Below are positions 1 to 10,850 of a stretch of 64,000 nt of DNA, in pieces (position 1 is the stretch's first letter; every line of letters starts with the position of its first letter). The stretch covers positions 16,138,349 to 16,202,348 of the forward strand of contig NC_051437.1 of the NCBI RefSeq assembly GCF_001649575.2, written 5' to 3'. The translations under genes and the position numbers were made by a program. The stretch is from Kryptolebias marmoratus (lineage: Eukaryota; Chordata; Actinopteri; Cyprinodontiformes; Rivulidae). Under the pieces are notes generated by a model. That model was given only the letters and a program-made list of their open reading frames with translations, did no database searches and was not told where the DNA came from.

Positions 1-1157
1 TGAGTCCCAGCCTGTTGGATGTGTTGTTGGTGCCTCTGTTGCTATGTTGTTCCAAGTATGTGAACAACAACAAAAAAAAGTCCATAGGTCATAGCCTGCA
101 TGAGAATAAATAACAAAATAGCGCCAACACACACATATAGCATCATTTATTGCATGTATTTATAGCAGATAGGTTGTGTTGGCACACATTCGTTGATGTG
201 CCATTTGCGAAGAGACAGAAGTTCTTGGAAATATGTTGTAATTAGTGTCCTGAGTTTATGTTATAACACCGGCTGTTTTACTTGTGACCTCTTCAAGGTA
301 ATGTCTTCTGTCGGTCTCATGAACCACAGGTCAAGTTTTTATGAAACTTTCAGAAAGTAATTCCAGATGTGTATCTACAACTGATTGACTTTCAGAGTCA
401 ATTCAATTCAACATGGCTGCCACAGCCAAATAACCTTTGAGGAAGATTTGGTGTGGTAGAGTACGACATCTCACAATAGTGCGTGAGATTTAGGAAAACG
501 TTACTTTCAAGATTTGACCAAAACAGCTCCAACTCTGTCATTTCTCATCATAAAATGATATCAGTCTAAAACTCGGACATGAAAGGCAGTGTGTGATATG
601 CATTCCTTCAAGGAATGCAAGGCCTGTAATTATATAAATATTATTTGAGCTTCTTTAGTTTACATTAAAAAAAAGAGGTCTCCAATTTCCAGAATTCTCT
701 GTTGAGAATTGGGCTCATTTTTGAGATTCAAAATCTGCAAATGTATAAAATAAGCTGTTCACAAAAAGGCAAAGAGGAGAAAATGACCTAAAGCAGTTCG
801 CAAGTTTCATAAAATATGTTCATCATAGAGAAAGAGATCAGCATTTTTATGGAACTTAATTACCACTTGGTTCACAGAATGGTTTACACGTGAATACTAT
901 GACTATGTCATTAATAAAAATACACCTGGAAAATACAAAAGGCAAATTTGGTACTTTTCCATAAAAGCAGTGTCACCGACAGTTATATGTTTAATTCAAA
1001 CAGACTATGACTTTTTCATATCTGCCATGTTGTACATTCTTTGAAAATAGTTTTTTGTTTGTTCTCAGAACAATAAATTTATAATTTCAACATCAAACCT
1101 TAAGGCGTCTTTAAATGTTAAAAAACCCAAACATTTCACTGCACATTTGTAGCAACG

Positions 1158-1176
1158 AAGCGCCATCTGCTGGTGA
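1158..1176 (-). promoter_or_regulatory. CTCF-like motif
   Basis: The plus strand reads GCGCCATCTGCTGGT, close to the reverse complement of the vertebrate CTCF core (CCACCAGGGGGCGC). Occupancy cannot be judged from sequence; similar strings also occur by chance and inside old repeats. Confidence 0.35.
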
Positions 1177-1518
1177 TATTGGGGACCTAAAATGTGTTTT
1201 TCATTCCTGAATATTGGTCACAGAGAGTTCAAAGCTGTGTTCAAAAGATCTCTAGAAGTGTCTGCGGTCAGCCAACATTACTTTAAAGTAGTCTGTGATT
1301 GTGCAAATAGTGGGAGAGCTGATAAAATACATAACGTTTTCTTCACAGGTTTTCCAAAAGCAAGAGGTTGTGTAAAATTTACGTCTGAAAAGATTTCGAT
1401 CTGATAGCTTTGCCTTGATGGGAGCTTAACTCACAGCAAGAGATCCGTGATTCGTGAAGCTGAGAGAACAACCAGACGCCTGGGACTGGAGAAGGAAGTT
1501 TTTTTTTTTTTCACACAT

Positions 1519-1537
1519 GACCACAAGAGGGCGACAT
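1519..1537 (+). promoter_or_regulatory. CTCF-like motif
   Basis: The plus strand reads GACCACAAGAGGGCGAC, close to the CTCF core, in the opposite orientation to the motif about 360 bases earlier. It lies about 2.2 kb beyond the ngf stop codon. Binding is inferred only from motif similarity. Confidence 0.35.
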
Positions 1538-2817
1538 TGTCTAAGCAGAAGAGATGCTCCTCGTGAGGCCATGGGTTGTAAACGGCTGGATGTTCTGGAT
1601 ATTTGTGACTTCTAGCTTTTCAAAAGCTTTGGATTATTGTTCTGTTATAGAAAGTGAATTCTTTAATCCTTATTAATCTTGTGCTCCTGTTCCCAGCTTG
1701 GTTGGTGTTTTTCCCCCCCAAACATATCTAATATTAGTTGTGGCCAAGTATCCCAGATTTGTCTCCAGTGCAGCTTTATCTTATCCAGATGCTGGATTAC
1801 TTATGTGGTGATGTCACTAATAAAAAAAATCTTTTTGGTTATTTCTCAGATAAACTTCATTAAAGATGATGCACCACTGCTCGAGTAAAGTCACACAGAG
1901 GTTTTGCCGCACTTGGTTAACCTAAAAGTTTTTTCAACTTTGCAGATCTTGCATTGACTTTCAGTGTTAAATGTTCACCTCTTCTAAGTGGAAATTTATA
2001 GATAGAAAGATTCAACCCTGAAAGTGATTTGATTTCCACTCGTATGGACTTCTAGTGCTTTTTTGAAGCTATGATATTAAATTTTAATTCCAAAGTCAAC
2101 TTCTAAGAAAACATAAAACTTTCTGTTTGCAGATAAAGTGCAACATTATCTGAGAAATCATTTTTTGTCCTTTCTTTTATTCTCTTCAAAAACAAAACAA
2201 AAATATATAATTTGGGGTAACAAAGGCTTGGGGTAGTTTTTATTGTGAGCCAAATCCTCTTTAAAATACAGCATTTTGCTTGTTTCTTATCTATTCATTT
2301 GCATATTTTTAGTCATATGTGCTCCAAATTTATACAACCAGGTAATTTTAGGGGGCATTTAGAATGGCTGTCCAAAGTGACAAGAAATTTCCTAGTGTTG
2401 TGAACATGACATGGTCAAAATCAGGGCTCTCACGTTTGCATGTTGGGAACAACATTTCGTCAAGGTGGGAAGAAATAGGAACAGCTTGATTGGTAGGGGA
2501 TGGGTCATATTTCCCTCAGGTCAAACCTCCTCTGCTATTAGTTGTTCTGTAACTGAAGACATGAAGTCACCTATGATTAAAAATGAATCATTAAAGGTTC
2601 ATTCAGTTCTGATTTCAATAATATGAAAACCCAGAACAGGTATAACCAAATTATGTTATACAAGGGAAACAAAGATCAGAGAAAAGTAAAAAAAAGAAAA
2701 TGTAAATATGTATGAGCTATATTTTGTTCTTCTTCCTGCCTTCTTAATCCTTTCTGTGCTTCTTCAGACATCTTGCAGGAATTAAATCCTGAGGCTATGA
2801 TGCTAAAATTTTAGATT

Positions 2818-3179
2818 AAAGCAACAAATCAAATCTTTTAACGTGGTGTTCTGTTAAAAGGTTATAAACAAGTAATATTGTACTTGTTGTAGATAGCTGT
2901 TTGAACGACAGTGGCTTGGAAAAATAGAGTTTAATTCTGACCAGACTGACAGGCTGATATCTAGTCTGAGAAAGGACAAGAACAAAGTGGATTGGAGTTA
3001 CTTTAAGACAGCAGCGATTCACTTTGGGTTTGGTCCCACATTGATTAGCTGTTAGCTCATCCCTCAGGTCAAAACTAAACTATTTCTCCAAACTGAGGTC
3101 ATTTAAAGAGCTGATAAGATATTAATCACTCATAACCTTTCCTCAAAAACCCAGATCAAAAGATCTGGACTATCCCTTT
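2818..3179. mobile_element. Non-autonomous inverted-repeat element (MITE-like), copy A
   Basis: The right end, read as its reverse complement, begins AAAGGGATAGTCCAGATC. The left end begins AAAGCAACAAATCAAATC, a diverged version. The interior shares a phrase (AAAGTGGATTG followed by TTTAAGACAGCAGC; TTAGCTCAT) with copies B and C. A TTAA sits at the left boundary. There is no coding capacity. The superfamily is not determined. Confidence 0.6.
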
Positions 3180-3420
3180 GAAGGTGCCACTTGATGAAAA
3201 GCAGGTACAATGAGAAAACTGATCTAAGTACAGACTTTAAATGAACCAAAACTGTAAGCATGCAGTCTTTTAACACAACCTAATGAGATGAAAAGGCAAC
3301 TCCGCTTTGGGGAGATTTACCAAGAGAAGTTAGTCACTCCAATGAGAACAAGAATCCAATATCTTTAAGTCAAAATAAGACCTGCACGTTAAACGGACAC
3401 AACAAGCCAAGCAAATAATG

Positions 3421-3783
3421 AAATGTTTAATAAATAACATGAACAACACAACAACAATGACATCACATTAAAAGCTTGAATTCATTTTGTATATACACAC
3501 ATACTGTAAATACTTTCATATTTGACTGTATAAACCATAAATATGACATACAGTCCTTATAACTTAAAACAACCAGGACTTCTCTGACTGAGGTAGGGTC
3601 AGGGGGCTGAGGGGTTTAATAAAAAGTGTGTGTTGATTGAATGCTGTGACCAGCGGGAGTGTGTGATTTGAGGAGGAGAAAAGGACTACAGTATTGGCTT
3701 GGCAAGAAAGCTGCAGTGGCTGTTTGGTAGAAATGCGTGTGTGCTTTCATAGTCCAGTGGTCAAAGGTTGTCATCCTCCTCAG
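3421..3783 (-). other. Probable 3' UTR of ngf
   Basis: This stretch follows the ngf stop codon on the minus strand and contains no plausible coding sequence. ATTAAA-type polyadenylation signals occur on the minus strand at 3615-3620 (about 165 bases after the stop) and at 3426-3431. No canonical AATAAA was seen on that strand here, so the true 3' end is uncertain and may lie further toward position 1. Confidence 0.4.
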
Positions 3784-4617
3784 TCAGCCCAGTTTGATCC
3801 CCAGAGACTTCTTGCTGAGAACACACACGCACGCTGCATTAATGCGGATAAAACGCCAGGCTGTCCGTTCCTTGAAGACGGTCAGGGCACTTACAAATAT
3901 GTGTGTGTTGGTGCAGTAGGAGTTCCATTTGCGGCTGTCGATGCCACGACAACCCGAGTTGCCTGACTTGGAACCCTGTTTTCCACCTCGTCCCCCGAAG
4001 CCCCTGTGTGTGGGGGATCGGCAGGTGGTCTCGTAGAAGAACTGTTTCTTTACCACGTTGTTGATTGTGACATTGGGGAGCACTGTCACCTCGTTTCCAG
4101 CTATGTCTGTGGCTCGTGTCAGGTTTCCCACCCAGGTATTTATGCTTTCACATACCGAGAACTCTCCTCGAGGCATGGTGTGTGATCCTGCTCTGCGCCT
4201 CACCCTCACACCCCTGACACCTTCAATGTCATAGCCCTCATCTTCCAGGGCATCGTGTGATGGGGGCACCTCACTGAAGACAACACGGGGCGAGGGCCGG
4301 TAACGTCTCTTAGAGAAGAGCTTGGGGTCCACCACTGAGCTGGAAGGGTCAGGGGAGGAACCCGCTGTGGAGCGACTGATGACAAGGCTCCTGTTCTGTG
4401 CGTTTGAAGCTGCCCGATGTGGCCTCTTGGTCCTTTGAAGCGTGGTCCTGTGGTTCTGCTGCAAAGTGTGGTCCTGAGAGAGGTGGTCCCTGGCTGCTGT
4501 CTCCTGCTGTCCTGCTCCTTGATTGGCTGTCCCGGCGCTCCGGGCTAATCCACCTCCCATGTTCAGAACAGCCTGGGCACCGATCAGGAAGAGCAGGACC
4601 AGTGCTGACGACCTCAT
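3784..4617 (-). CDS. ngf: Nerve growth factor family neurotrophin precursor (fish NGF / NT-6 / NT-7 group)
   Basis: Secreted growth-factor precursor of 277 residues. By family knowledge the mature dimer binds Trk and p75 receptors to support neurons. Residues 1-16 form a hydrophobic signal peptide ending LFLIGAQA, close to the FLIGIQA of mammalian NGF. The pro-domain (about 17-141) carries the conserved stretch DPKLFSKRRYRPSPRVVFS (98-116) and a possible N-glycan at N75. A furin-type RVRR site (138-141) gives a mature chain of about 136 residues from R142. RGEFSVC (150-156), W162, W231 and WRFIRI (254-259) are NGF hallmarks. Six cysteines (156, 199, 223, 235, 263, 265) match the human NGF spacing except between the second and third, where 14 extra residues make a Gly/Arg/Lys-rich loop. 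The reading frame would extend to a GTG two codons upstream; the ATG at 4617 is chosen because its product starts like fish NGF. The context around it is a weak Kozak match. Family assignment is secure; which fish paralogue (NGF, NT-6 or NT-7) is not. Confidence 0.95.
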   Translation of the reverse strand: MRSSALVLLFLIGAQAVLNMGGGLARSAGTANQGAGQQETAARDHLSQDHTLQQNHRTTLQRTKRPHRAASNAQNRSLVISRSTAGSSPDPSSSVVDPKLFSKRRYRPSPRVVFSEVPPSHDALEDEGYDIEGVRGVRVRRRAGSHTMPRGEFSVCESINTWVGNLTRATDIAGNEVTVLPNVTINNVVKKQFFYETTCRSPTHRGFGGRGGKQGSKSGNSGCRGIDSRKWNSYCTNTHIFVSALTVFKERTAWRFIRINAACVCVLSKKSLGIKLG

Positions 4618-4631
4618 GGGCACACGTCCTG
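4618..4631 (-). promoter_or_regulatory. Splice acceptor and short 5' UTR before the ngf start codon
   Basis: Read on the minus strand, a pyrimidine-rich stretch (about 4633-4648) is followed by CAG at 4631-4629, then 11 bases of leader and the ATG at 4617. This is the expected arrangement of an NGF gene, where one 3' exon carries the whole common pre-pro-protein and upstream exons are mainly untranslated. The upstream exons were not identified. The acceptor call is from sequence pattern only. Confidence 0.7.
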
Positions 4632-5304
4632 AGCCAAGGACAGGAAAACCATTTCAGTGTCTACATTAAAATCTTAAATAGCTGCTCTGAGAATTCTTTC
4701 AAAGAGCAGGGCCTCTCAGACAAAATAGACATTTACCATGAATGGACATTTATTTGATGTAGGTAGCTCTGGCATTTCATCTTAAAAGCTATAGTTAATT
4801 GAAAGACCACTTTAATTTAAGAATAACTAGTTGCAGCTCTATAATTATCCAGGAAGAAGTTGTAATGTAAATTTATTAGAAGCACATTTAAGAGGTGTTT
4901 TTGACGGGTTATTGCTGTAGAGTCACAAATGTTTTGTCTGTTCTACCACCACAGGAACATTTCAGTCGTACCTTTGTTAGGTGTGTCTTGTTTCATGTGT
5001 TGCTGTCGTAGGTGTTCATAGGTACCTTTGGAATGAGTCTGGTTGAAGTGGGAGCCCTTGTGGACTCTAGAGCCAGACTCCAACGAAGGCCGGGCCCATC
5101 ATGGTTGCCATTTGGACCCTCTGAATCACAGGTCTGCAACTCAAACACAGAGAAACTAAGCACTCGCAGACATTTCACTTAATAAAAAAGGAAGTTAAAA
5201 AGTTGGCCAAATGTATGTAATATAAAGGTAATCTAAATTACAAATCTCTAACTCCATGTTCGTGAAGAATGGAGAACTCTTTGAAAAAATATACTTGTCA
5301 TCTT
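4632..5304. other. Non-coding sequence upstream of the ngf coding exon
   Basis: Probably intron of ngf, because the exon at 3784-4628 starts with a splice acceptor. No second neurotrophin exon, RNA gene or repeat was recognised here. Confidence 0.45.
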
Positions 5305-5803
5305 AAAGTGATGGTTTAGAGCTTCTGAAATGGGGGTATGTGGAATGGTTATGAATGCTATGTAATGTGTTATCTGCTGAATGCCCACAGTTTGGAGAAA
5401 ATGAGTTCAGCTCTGACTGTACTGAAGAGGTAACAGGTAGTCTGAATAGGACCAAGGCCAAAGTGGATTGCTGCTGTCTTAAAACAACCTTAATCTAAAA
5501 AAATCCCAGTGGTTCACATGAACTCTATTTTACAAACCTTCACACTGCCATTAGTCTCACATCACATGGGTATTTTAGTATGATATTCCTGCTGAAAGTA
5601 CCCCAGGTTACTACAGCTTGCTGCTGTTCTTTGCACTTACAAATAACCATAGAATTTTTAAAGTAGCCATTAGCTCATCAGTGCAGTCAAAATTTAACTC
5701 TATTTCTACAAAGGTTGTTCAAAGAGCTTCCTACAATGGACGAGACATTATTGTTCATGGCATTTTCTACAGAACTCCACTTTCAAAGATCTGAATTATT
5801 CCC
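5305..5803. mobile_element. Non-autonomous inverted-repeat element (MITE-like), copy B
   Basis: The left end AAAGTGATGGTTTAGAGC and the reverse-complemented right end GGGAATAATTCAGATCTTTG are imperfect inverted repeats of about 30 bases. The interior phrases AAAGTGGATTGCTGCTG, TTAAAACAACCT and TTAGCTCATC match copies A and C. The element is about 0.5 kb, lies about 0.7 kb upstream of the ngf coding exon, and has no reading frame of interest. Confidence 0.6.
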
Positions 5804-8800
5804 AGGCAGATTCAACCTAAGAGAGTAGAAAACTAAAACAATCATACGTTTTCCGTAAAAAATATGAAAGAACATACCCTAATTGTCTTCTTTATAGACT
5901 CATATTAGACTGTGTGAGGGTACGTGCACAGTCTATCTTCACAGACATATACAATTTATCATTTTTTAGCGTAAACTAATGCAAAGTACATTCACATCAA
6001 TACCATGTTTAATTCTTAGAACTCCAACGTGCCAAACATTGTTATGTGAGGAATTTCACACCTCATTAGATGCTATGTCCTATATTTATTGTAAAGCACT
6101 CAATCATGAAATGGTGACAGAGGATGGGAACACATGCGTTCAAATCTAGCCATACCTGCAGCGACTATACAAACACACACAACATGCATGTGCATGTAGG
6201 AATGCATGAGGGGCTGCTTTGAGGAATAGTTAGCATGCTTAGATATCATGGTGTGTGTGAACACACAGTATGGTATCTCATGCAAACACTCAGTAGGTCA
6301 CTGAGGTGAGTTGAAACTGACCTGTCAGGACTTCTGACATTTCTACAATGTTTTGTGAAATTCATCTTGCTGATACTGTGTTGGAATACCACAAAGTTTG
6401 TGAATGCTGTAAATATTTAGGTACCTCTGCATGTTTAATTTTATCACCAAGGTTGCTGCCTTCTGCTCGGATATAGAAAAGCTTAGGAAGCATTTGGTGA
6501 TTAATGGTAATCTTAGCAAAACTATTTCATGTAATCTCCTGGAGCACTGAAATCTTGAAGGAAAGTAATAATCTTGTGCTGTATTCTTCTCAGTGCAGCT
6601 GCCAGTAACCCACAGGTGTCAGTGTTGCCTGCTGTTCCTTGTATTCAGCAAGCAAAGACACAGTCAAGCAGGTGAAACATATCAAAATGTCACTGGAATA
6701 TTAACTATGCTGCAAGGGAGAGTTTTAGCCTTTTGAATCCTTGCTCAGGTATTTTCCCACAGGCTAAGAATGTTCAAGGCCTGGAGTTTTTTCTTAGAAC
6801 CACTGGAGTTGTACAAGGCAGTTATGTGAAGTAACTAAAGAGATCTGTCTCAAAATGTCTTTGTTTATCTCAGTTTAGCTTCAAAGAATCACAACTGTAT
6901 TTCATTGCTCTTTCCCACTTTATTTCTGAATGAAAACATCTTGTTCCATTCATTAGAATTACAACTAATTGCTAAGACTGGTATTTTACATGAGAAAAAT
7001 TTTAAAAATGCAAGACTCAAGTATGAAAGAAAAACCTTTTGCATTGGTGTAATTTTGTCTTTAGGTATACAAATACTTGTTCAAATCCTGCCACAAGGTC
7101 AGTTTGTATGCTGTCTGCGCAACAATCAAACGATCTTGGGCAATGGAAACTATTGTTCTGACAAACTTAATATTTTTTTGCCTTCAGTAAACACAATCAA
7201 ACACACTCAGCTTCACATATACACATTAGGAGGTGGTCCAAACATACAGTGAGTTGACTGATCCAGGCTGACGGGCAGCTCGCTATTTCCATGGTTCAGG
7301 TTGAGCCTAGAGGATCCTAATGTTAAAAATATGTGGCTTGTGTTTAATACCGGAGGAGCCAGCGTAAACACTGCATCCCAGGAGTGCAGGGGTCAGAGAG
7401 GTTTAGAGAACACCTCTGAGTTATAGGATTACTTCAGCACTTGCTCCACCGTATGTCTGTGTGTCCCTCTGACCCTCACACACAAATACTGTACACAGAA
7501 TAACAAACACAAGCACACACACAGCAATTCAAACACAAGCTATTCATGCTTTTGCAAAAAAGCCAGCTACATTTTTCTGCAGGAATTGTACACAGGCTGC
7601 ACTGGAAAGTTAAATCCATCTGCCATACGCACTGTACAAATAGGACTTCTTTTCTATAATCTCTTCTGTGTACTGTTGGGACTCTAAAGAGTCGAGTACG
7701 AGACCATCCATCTTTCAGCTGTCGTTTGGTCAAAACTCAGCCATGCTGCAGAACAATGTCCCCCAAGCACAGCAGCAAATCTACAACAGAATGGCTAAAA
7801 AAACAAAAAACAAAAAAAGAGAATGCAACGAGACAGTCTGTCCAGATTTTAAACCAATCAAAATGCTGCTGTGGGACCTTCAAAGAGTTTTCCATAGATT
7901 AATGTTAACAAATCTCAATGAACTGGGGCAACACGAAATGAAACATTTTTCCCCAAAATCATTTTACAGACTAATAAAGTTACACAAAGCATAATGGTTT
8001 CTTGTGTTTCTTGCCTAGAACGGTTCTATAAACCAGAGGTGCATGTAGAAATAGTAAAATGGTTATTTAGACACTTAGTGTTACCATCATGCTTTTGTTT
8101 AATAGGTCTGAATGCTTCAACCAATGATACCAAAACCTGGGTTGTGGGTTTCTGCTACTGTTATTTTGTGGGTCATAAGATGAAACATTTGGAAAGCAGT
8201 TCTACCAGCTACTGGATTTTAGGGTGTAGACATATTTCCACACACTGTTTCTGTGTTTTAACACACATACATGAAGTAATTTGTCACGTAATCTAGTTAA
8301 ATGTAAGTCATGTTTGCTTAATTTGAGCTCTGCTGAGACGATTTACTTAAATCAAATGATTACTTTATTTGCTTCACTTTTTTTTTTCAAAGAATACTGT
8401 CAGACTGGTTTCAATTAAGAAAAATACTTTCATGGGGTTGTGAGAAGCTTCTTTCAAAGGAACCTCTTTCCTCTTTGGTATCCAGGCTGAAAAAATAGAA
8501 ACACAAACACAAATCAGAGATGCCCTAAAGAATAAGGAAGCAGGAGATTCTTGTGGGGCCAAGTCATGACAGAGGAATTCTGAAATCATCACAACAACAG
8601 AAACGACAAACACAGTATGATTCATGCTCTCAGACAGCCAACACACTTTATTAATGCACAGTGGTGTAAACAAAGAGGTTGTTAAATAATTTTTTTATGA
8701 ATCATACATCGTACAGGAGCCTATGTGGATGATCTCTATGAGAACAGACTCTACAAAACTGCCTCAGGGGGGTTATTGCAAATGGAGGAGGTTCCTTTTC

Positions 8801-10714
8801 CCATAATGTAATGGCCTGCCAGCCGGTGAGTCAAAACCAATTTAGGTTGACTCATTCATCACTTTCAAATGCCATAAAGGCACGAGCATTACATGGCACT
8901 ATCTGGATCGGCAACATTTTATTTGACTGGGTACAACAACCTTTTCTGCCCAAAGATGATGAAAGCTGAGTGGAAAGACTTTCCACAGCTGCGAGGTTGT
9001 GACCAAGGAAAACCAATCACACAGCAGCACAAGAGGAAAACACTTCAGATGAAGACATATTACATAGCTAAAGGCGTTGGAGCTCAGCCATACTGTCACT
9101 GGTACTAGTGTTTGCCTGTAGCATGTTTTTATTTGGCCAAGCAATCAACAAAATGATCTACTGTTTTGACTCTGTTTCCACTTTTGGTTGAAGAGCTGTG
9201 AAAGAAACGCAGGTGGCTCAGACCATTAAAGGAGAGCATCGCCTTCCATCAGTAGGCGGTTAGTTTACAGTAAGCAAGGACTTCCTCCTATCTGTGTAAT
9301 ACGTTAGTCATTAGTTACAAGTCCCCGCTAAAAGATGTGCAGGAGCGCCGTGTCAACGGTTCCCTCAAACAAACACGCACTTCTCTCACAGTGATGACAA
9401 CCGTACCAGATTATGAGGGGGTGAGAAGGAGAGACTGACAGCAGCAGAGCTGGGGAGAGGAGGGGAAGAACGAGAAGATGGAGCGAGAGTGATGCAGAGG
9501 AACACAGAGAAAGGTAAACAGTTTCCCCCTGTCTCTCGTCAGCTCAGTGTAGTGCATTTCCTCCTGCTGTCAACCACTGGAAATAATTTTCAAGCCGGAT
9601 GACCGCCAGGTCAACTTGCTCTTTTTCTCGTAAGTGAATCTGACTTTTGGAGAACGCTTCATTTTAAATTAAAATCCAAAGTTAAAATTCACAGTTGATC
9701 ATTTATACTTCCACCTCTGAAAGCCTTCTCGTTGCTCCAAAGATAACTGCACAGCTTCCAATTCTCATTTTTGAAGCGTTTCATTCACAAATGCAATGAA
9801 AGCATCTGAGAAAAGAAAATCTGCTTGTCACAATTTAGATGATATGCCATGTGAAACTAATACAAAAGCCAAGATACTGTCGTGAATCAAGTCTTTGTCA
9901 CGTAAAATGATATCATGCAACATTTCTTATGAGCACAATGATAATGAATATGACAGACTGTCAAAGAAATGTTGATGGAATGAGTTAGGCACAGATCAGA
10001 GAGAAAAACTCATCCCACTTAAAATGCAGCTGTAATTTATTAACTCAATAAAATGGTAACCAAATTACAGGTTGAAAAATCAAAACAAGCAAAACCTAAT
10101 AATAAAAAAATATAGTTTGTGGGTTTTTTAAAAAGACAAAATTATGCTGGGTTTCCTTGCCAATAATCAAAATGTAAGGCAAAGCTGAAATGACTTTAAC
10201 TTGCATTTTTTGTATGATAATCAGAAAGAGACTACTTTGTTTTCAAAATAAACTCCTGTATCGTCTAGACAACAACAACATATTATTTTACCTCTCAAAT
10301 ATCCCTTTTCCTCAGTGAGCATTTTTCTTAGGAGTGCATGGTTTTAGTGGCAAGCAACTGTTTTTGATACAGTGGCATCTTCGTTTTGTAAATTATGATT
10401 TGATTCAGACTGAATACCATCTGATCTAGAAGTTTTTATTTTGTGGACATTCCTCAAACTCAAAGGTTTCTGTTCAGAAGAGCACAGCCCGATGAACAGC
10501 TAAGATACTGTGCTGAAGCTTGAAACTCCCAGGCCTCTGGTTAAGGCCCTGAGCTTGAAGAGAAAAGTGCAACCGCCTACAATGAGCTGCGTAATTTATA
10601 TATTGAGGCAAATACATGCAATGCAAGACAAAGTCCTACAAGTACTCGACTTGTAGGTGTAGATGGACGGGTGACTGTGCGAACCACTGCACCACCATGC
10701 AACCCTCGTTGGAC
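5804..10714. other. Non-coding sequence, no gene recognised
   Basis: Only short chance reading frames (up to about 115 codons, without recognisable domains). The stretch 9330-9520 is less AT-rich and strongly purine-skewed on the plus strand. Read on the minus strand it gives a long pyrimidine tract followed by CAG near 9451, so it could be an unrecognised ngf 5' exon boundary or a regulatory element. Neither can be shown by eye. Confidence 0.4.
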
Positions 10715-10850
10715 ATTACAGCTCAGAGTTTGCATGTTCTCTAGTTTCCAGTGACATGGATGTTAACTGCATTGTGATTCCCAACTCACTGCCCACAGCG
10801 GGAGCATGTCTGGCTGCTAGGTTCCAGCTTCTCACCACCCCCTTCCATTA
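10715..10850 (+). repeat. Decayed fragment of dispersed repeat with tRNA-like head (family S2)
   Basis: Phrases such as GAGTTTGCATGTTCTC, CATGGATGTTAACTG and GGCTGCTAGGTTCCAGC follow in the same order as in the common teleost dispersed repeat seen at 43289, 55115 and 62262. A short head-like piece (about 10676-10701) just before it lies in the opposite orientation. Heavily diverged. Confidence 0.4.

Larger units (their letters stand above)
1..2817. other. Non-coding flank downstream of ngf
   Basis: AT-rich single-copy-looking sequence with only short chance reading frames (70 codons or fewer). Two CTCF-like motifs are listed separately. Near 600-618 there is a 9-base inverted repeat with a one-base centre. 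Around 405-435 is a short stretch (core CAACATGGCTGCCA) that resembles one near 44575. No gene or RNA was recognised. Confidence 0.6.

Noticed and set aside
4398..4757. Plus-strand frame of 119 codons opposite the ngf signal peptide and pro-domain
   Set aside because: Antisense shadow of the ngf exon with no domain. The plus-strand frames at 3694-3966 are rejected for the same reason.
7668..7994. Plus-strand frame of 108 codons
   Set aside because: Low-complexity Lys-rich stretch, no recognisable domain, no splice context. A chance frame in AT-rich DNA.
9481..9520. Plus-strand exon with a donor at the AAAG/GTAAAC boundary
   Set aside because: No open frame or conserved protein supports a plus-strand gene here. 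A donor-like string alone is common by chance.
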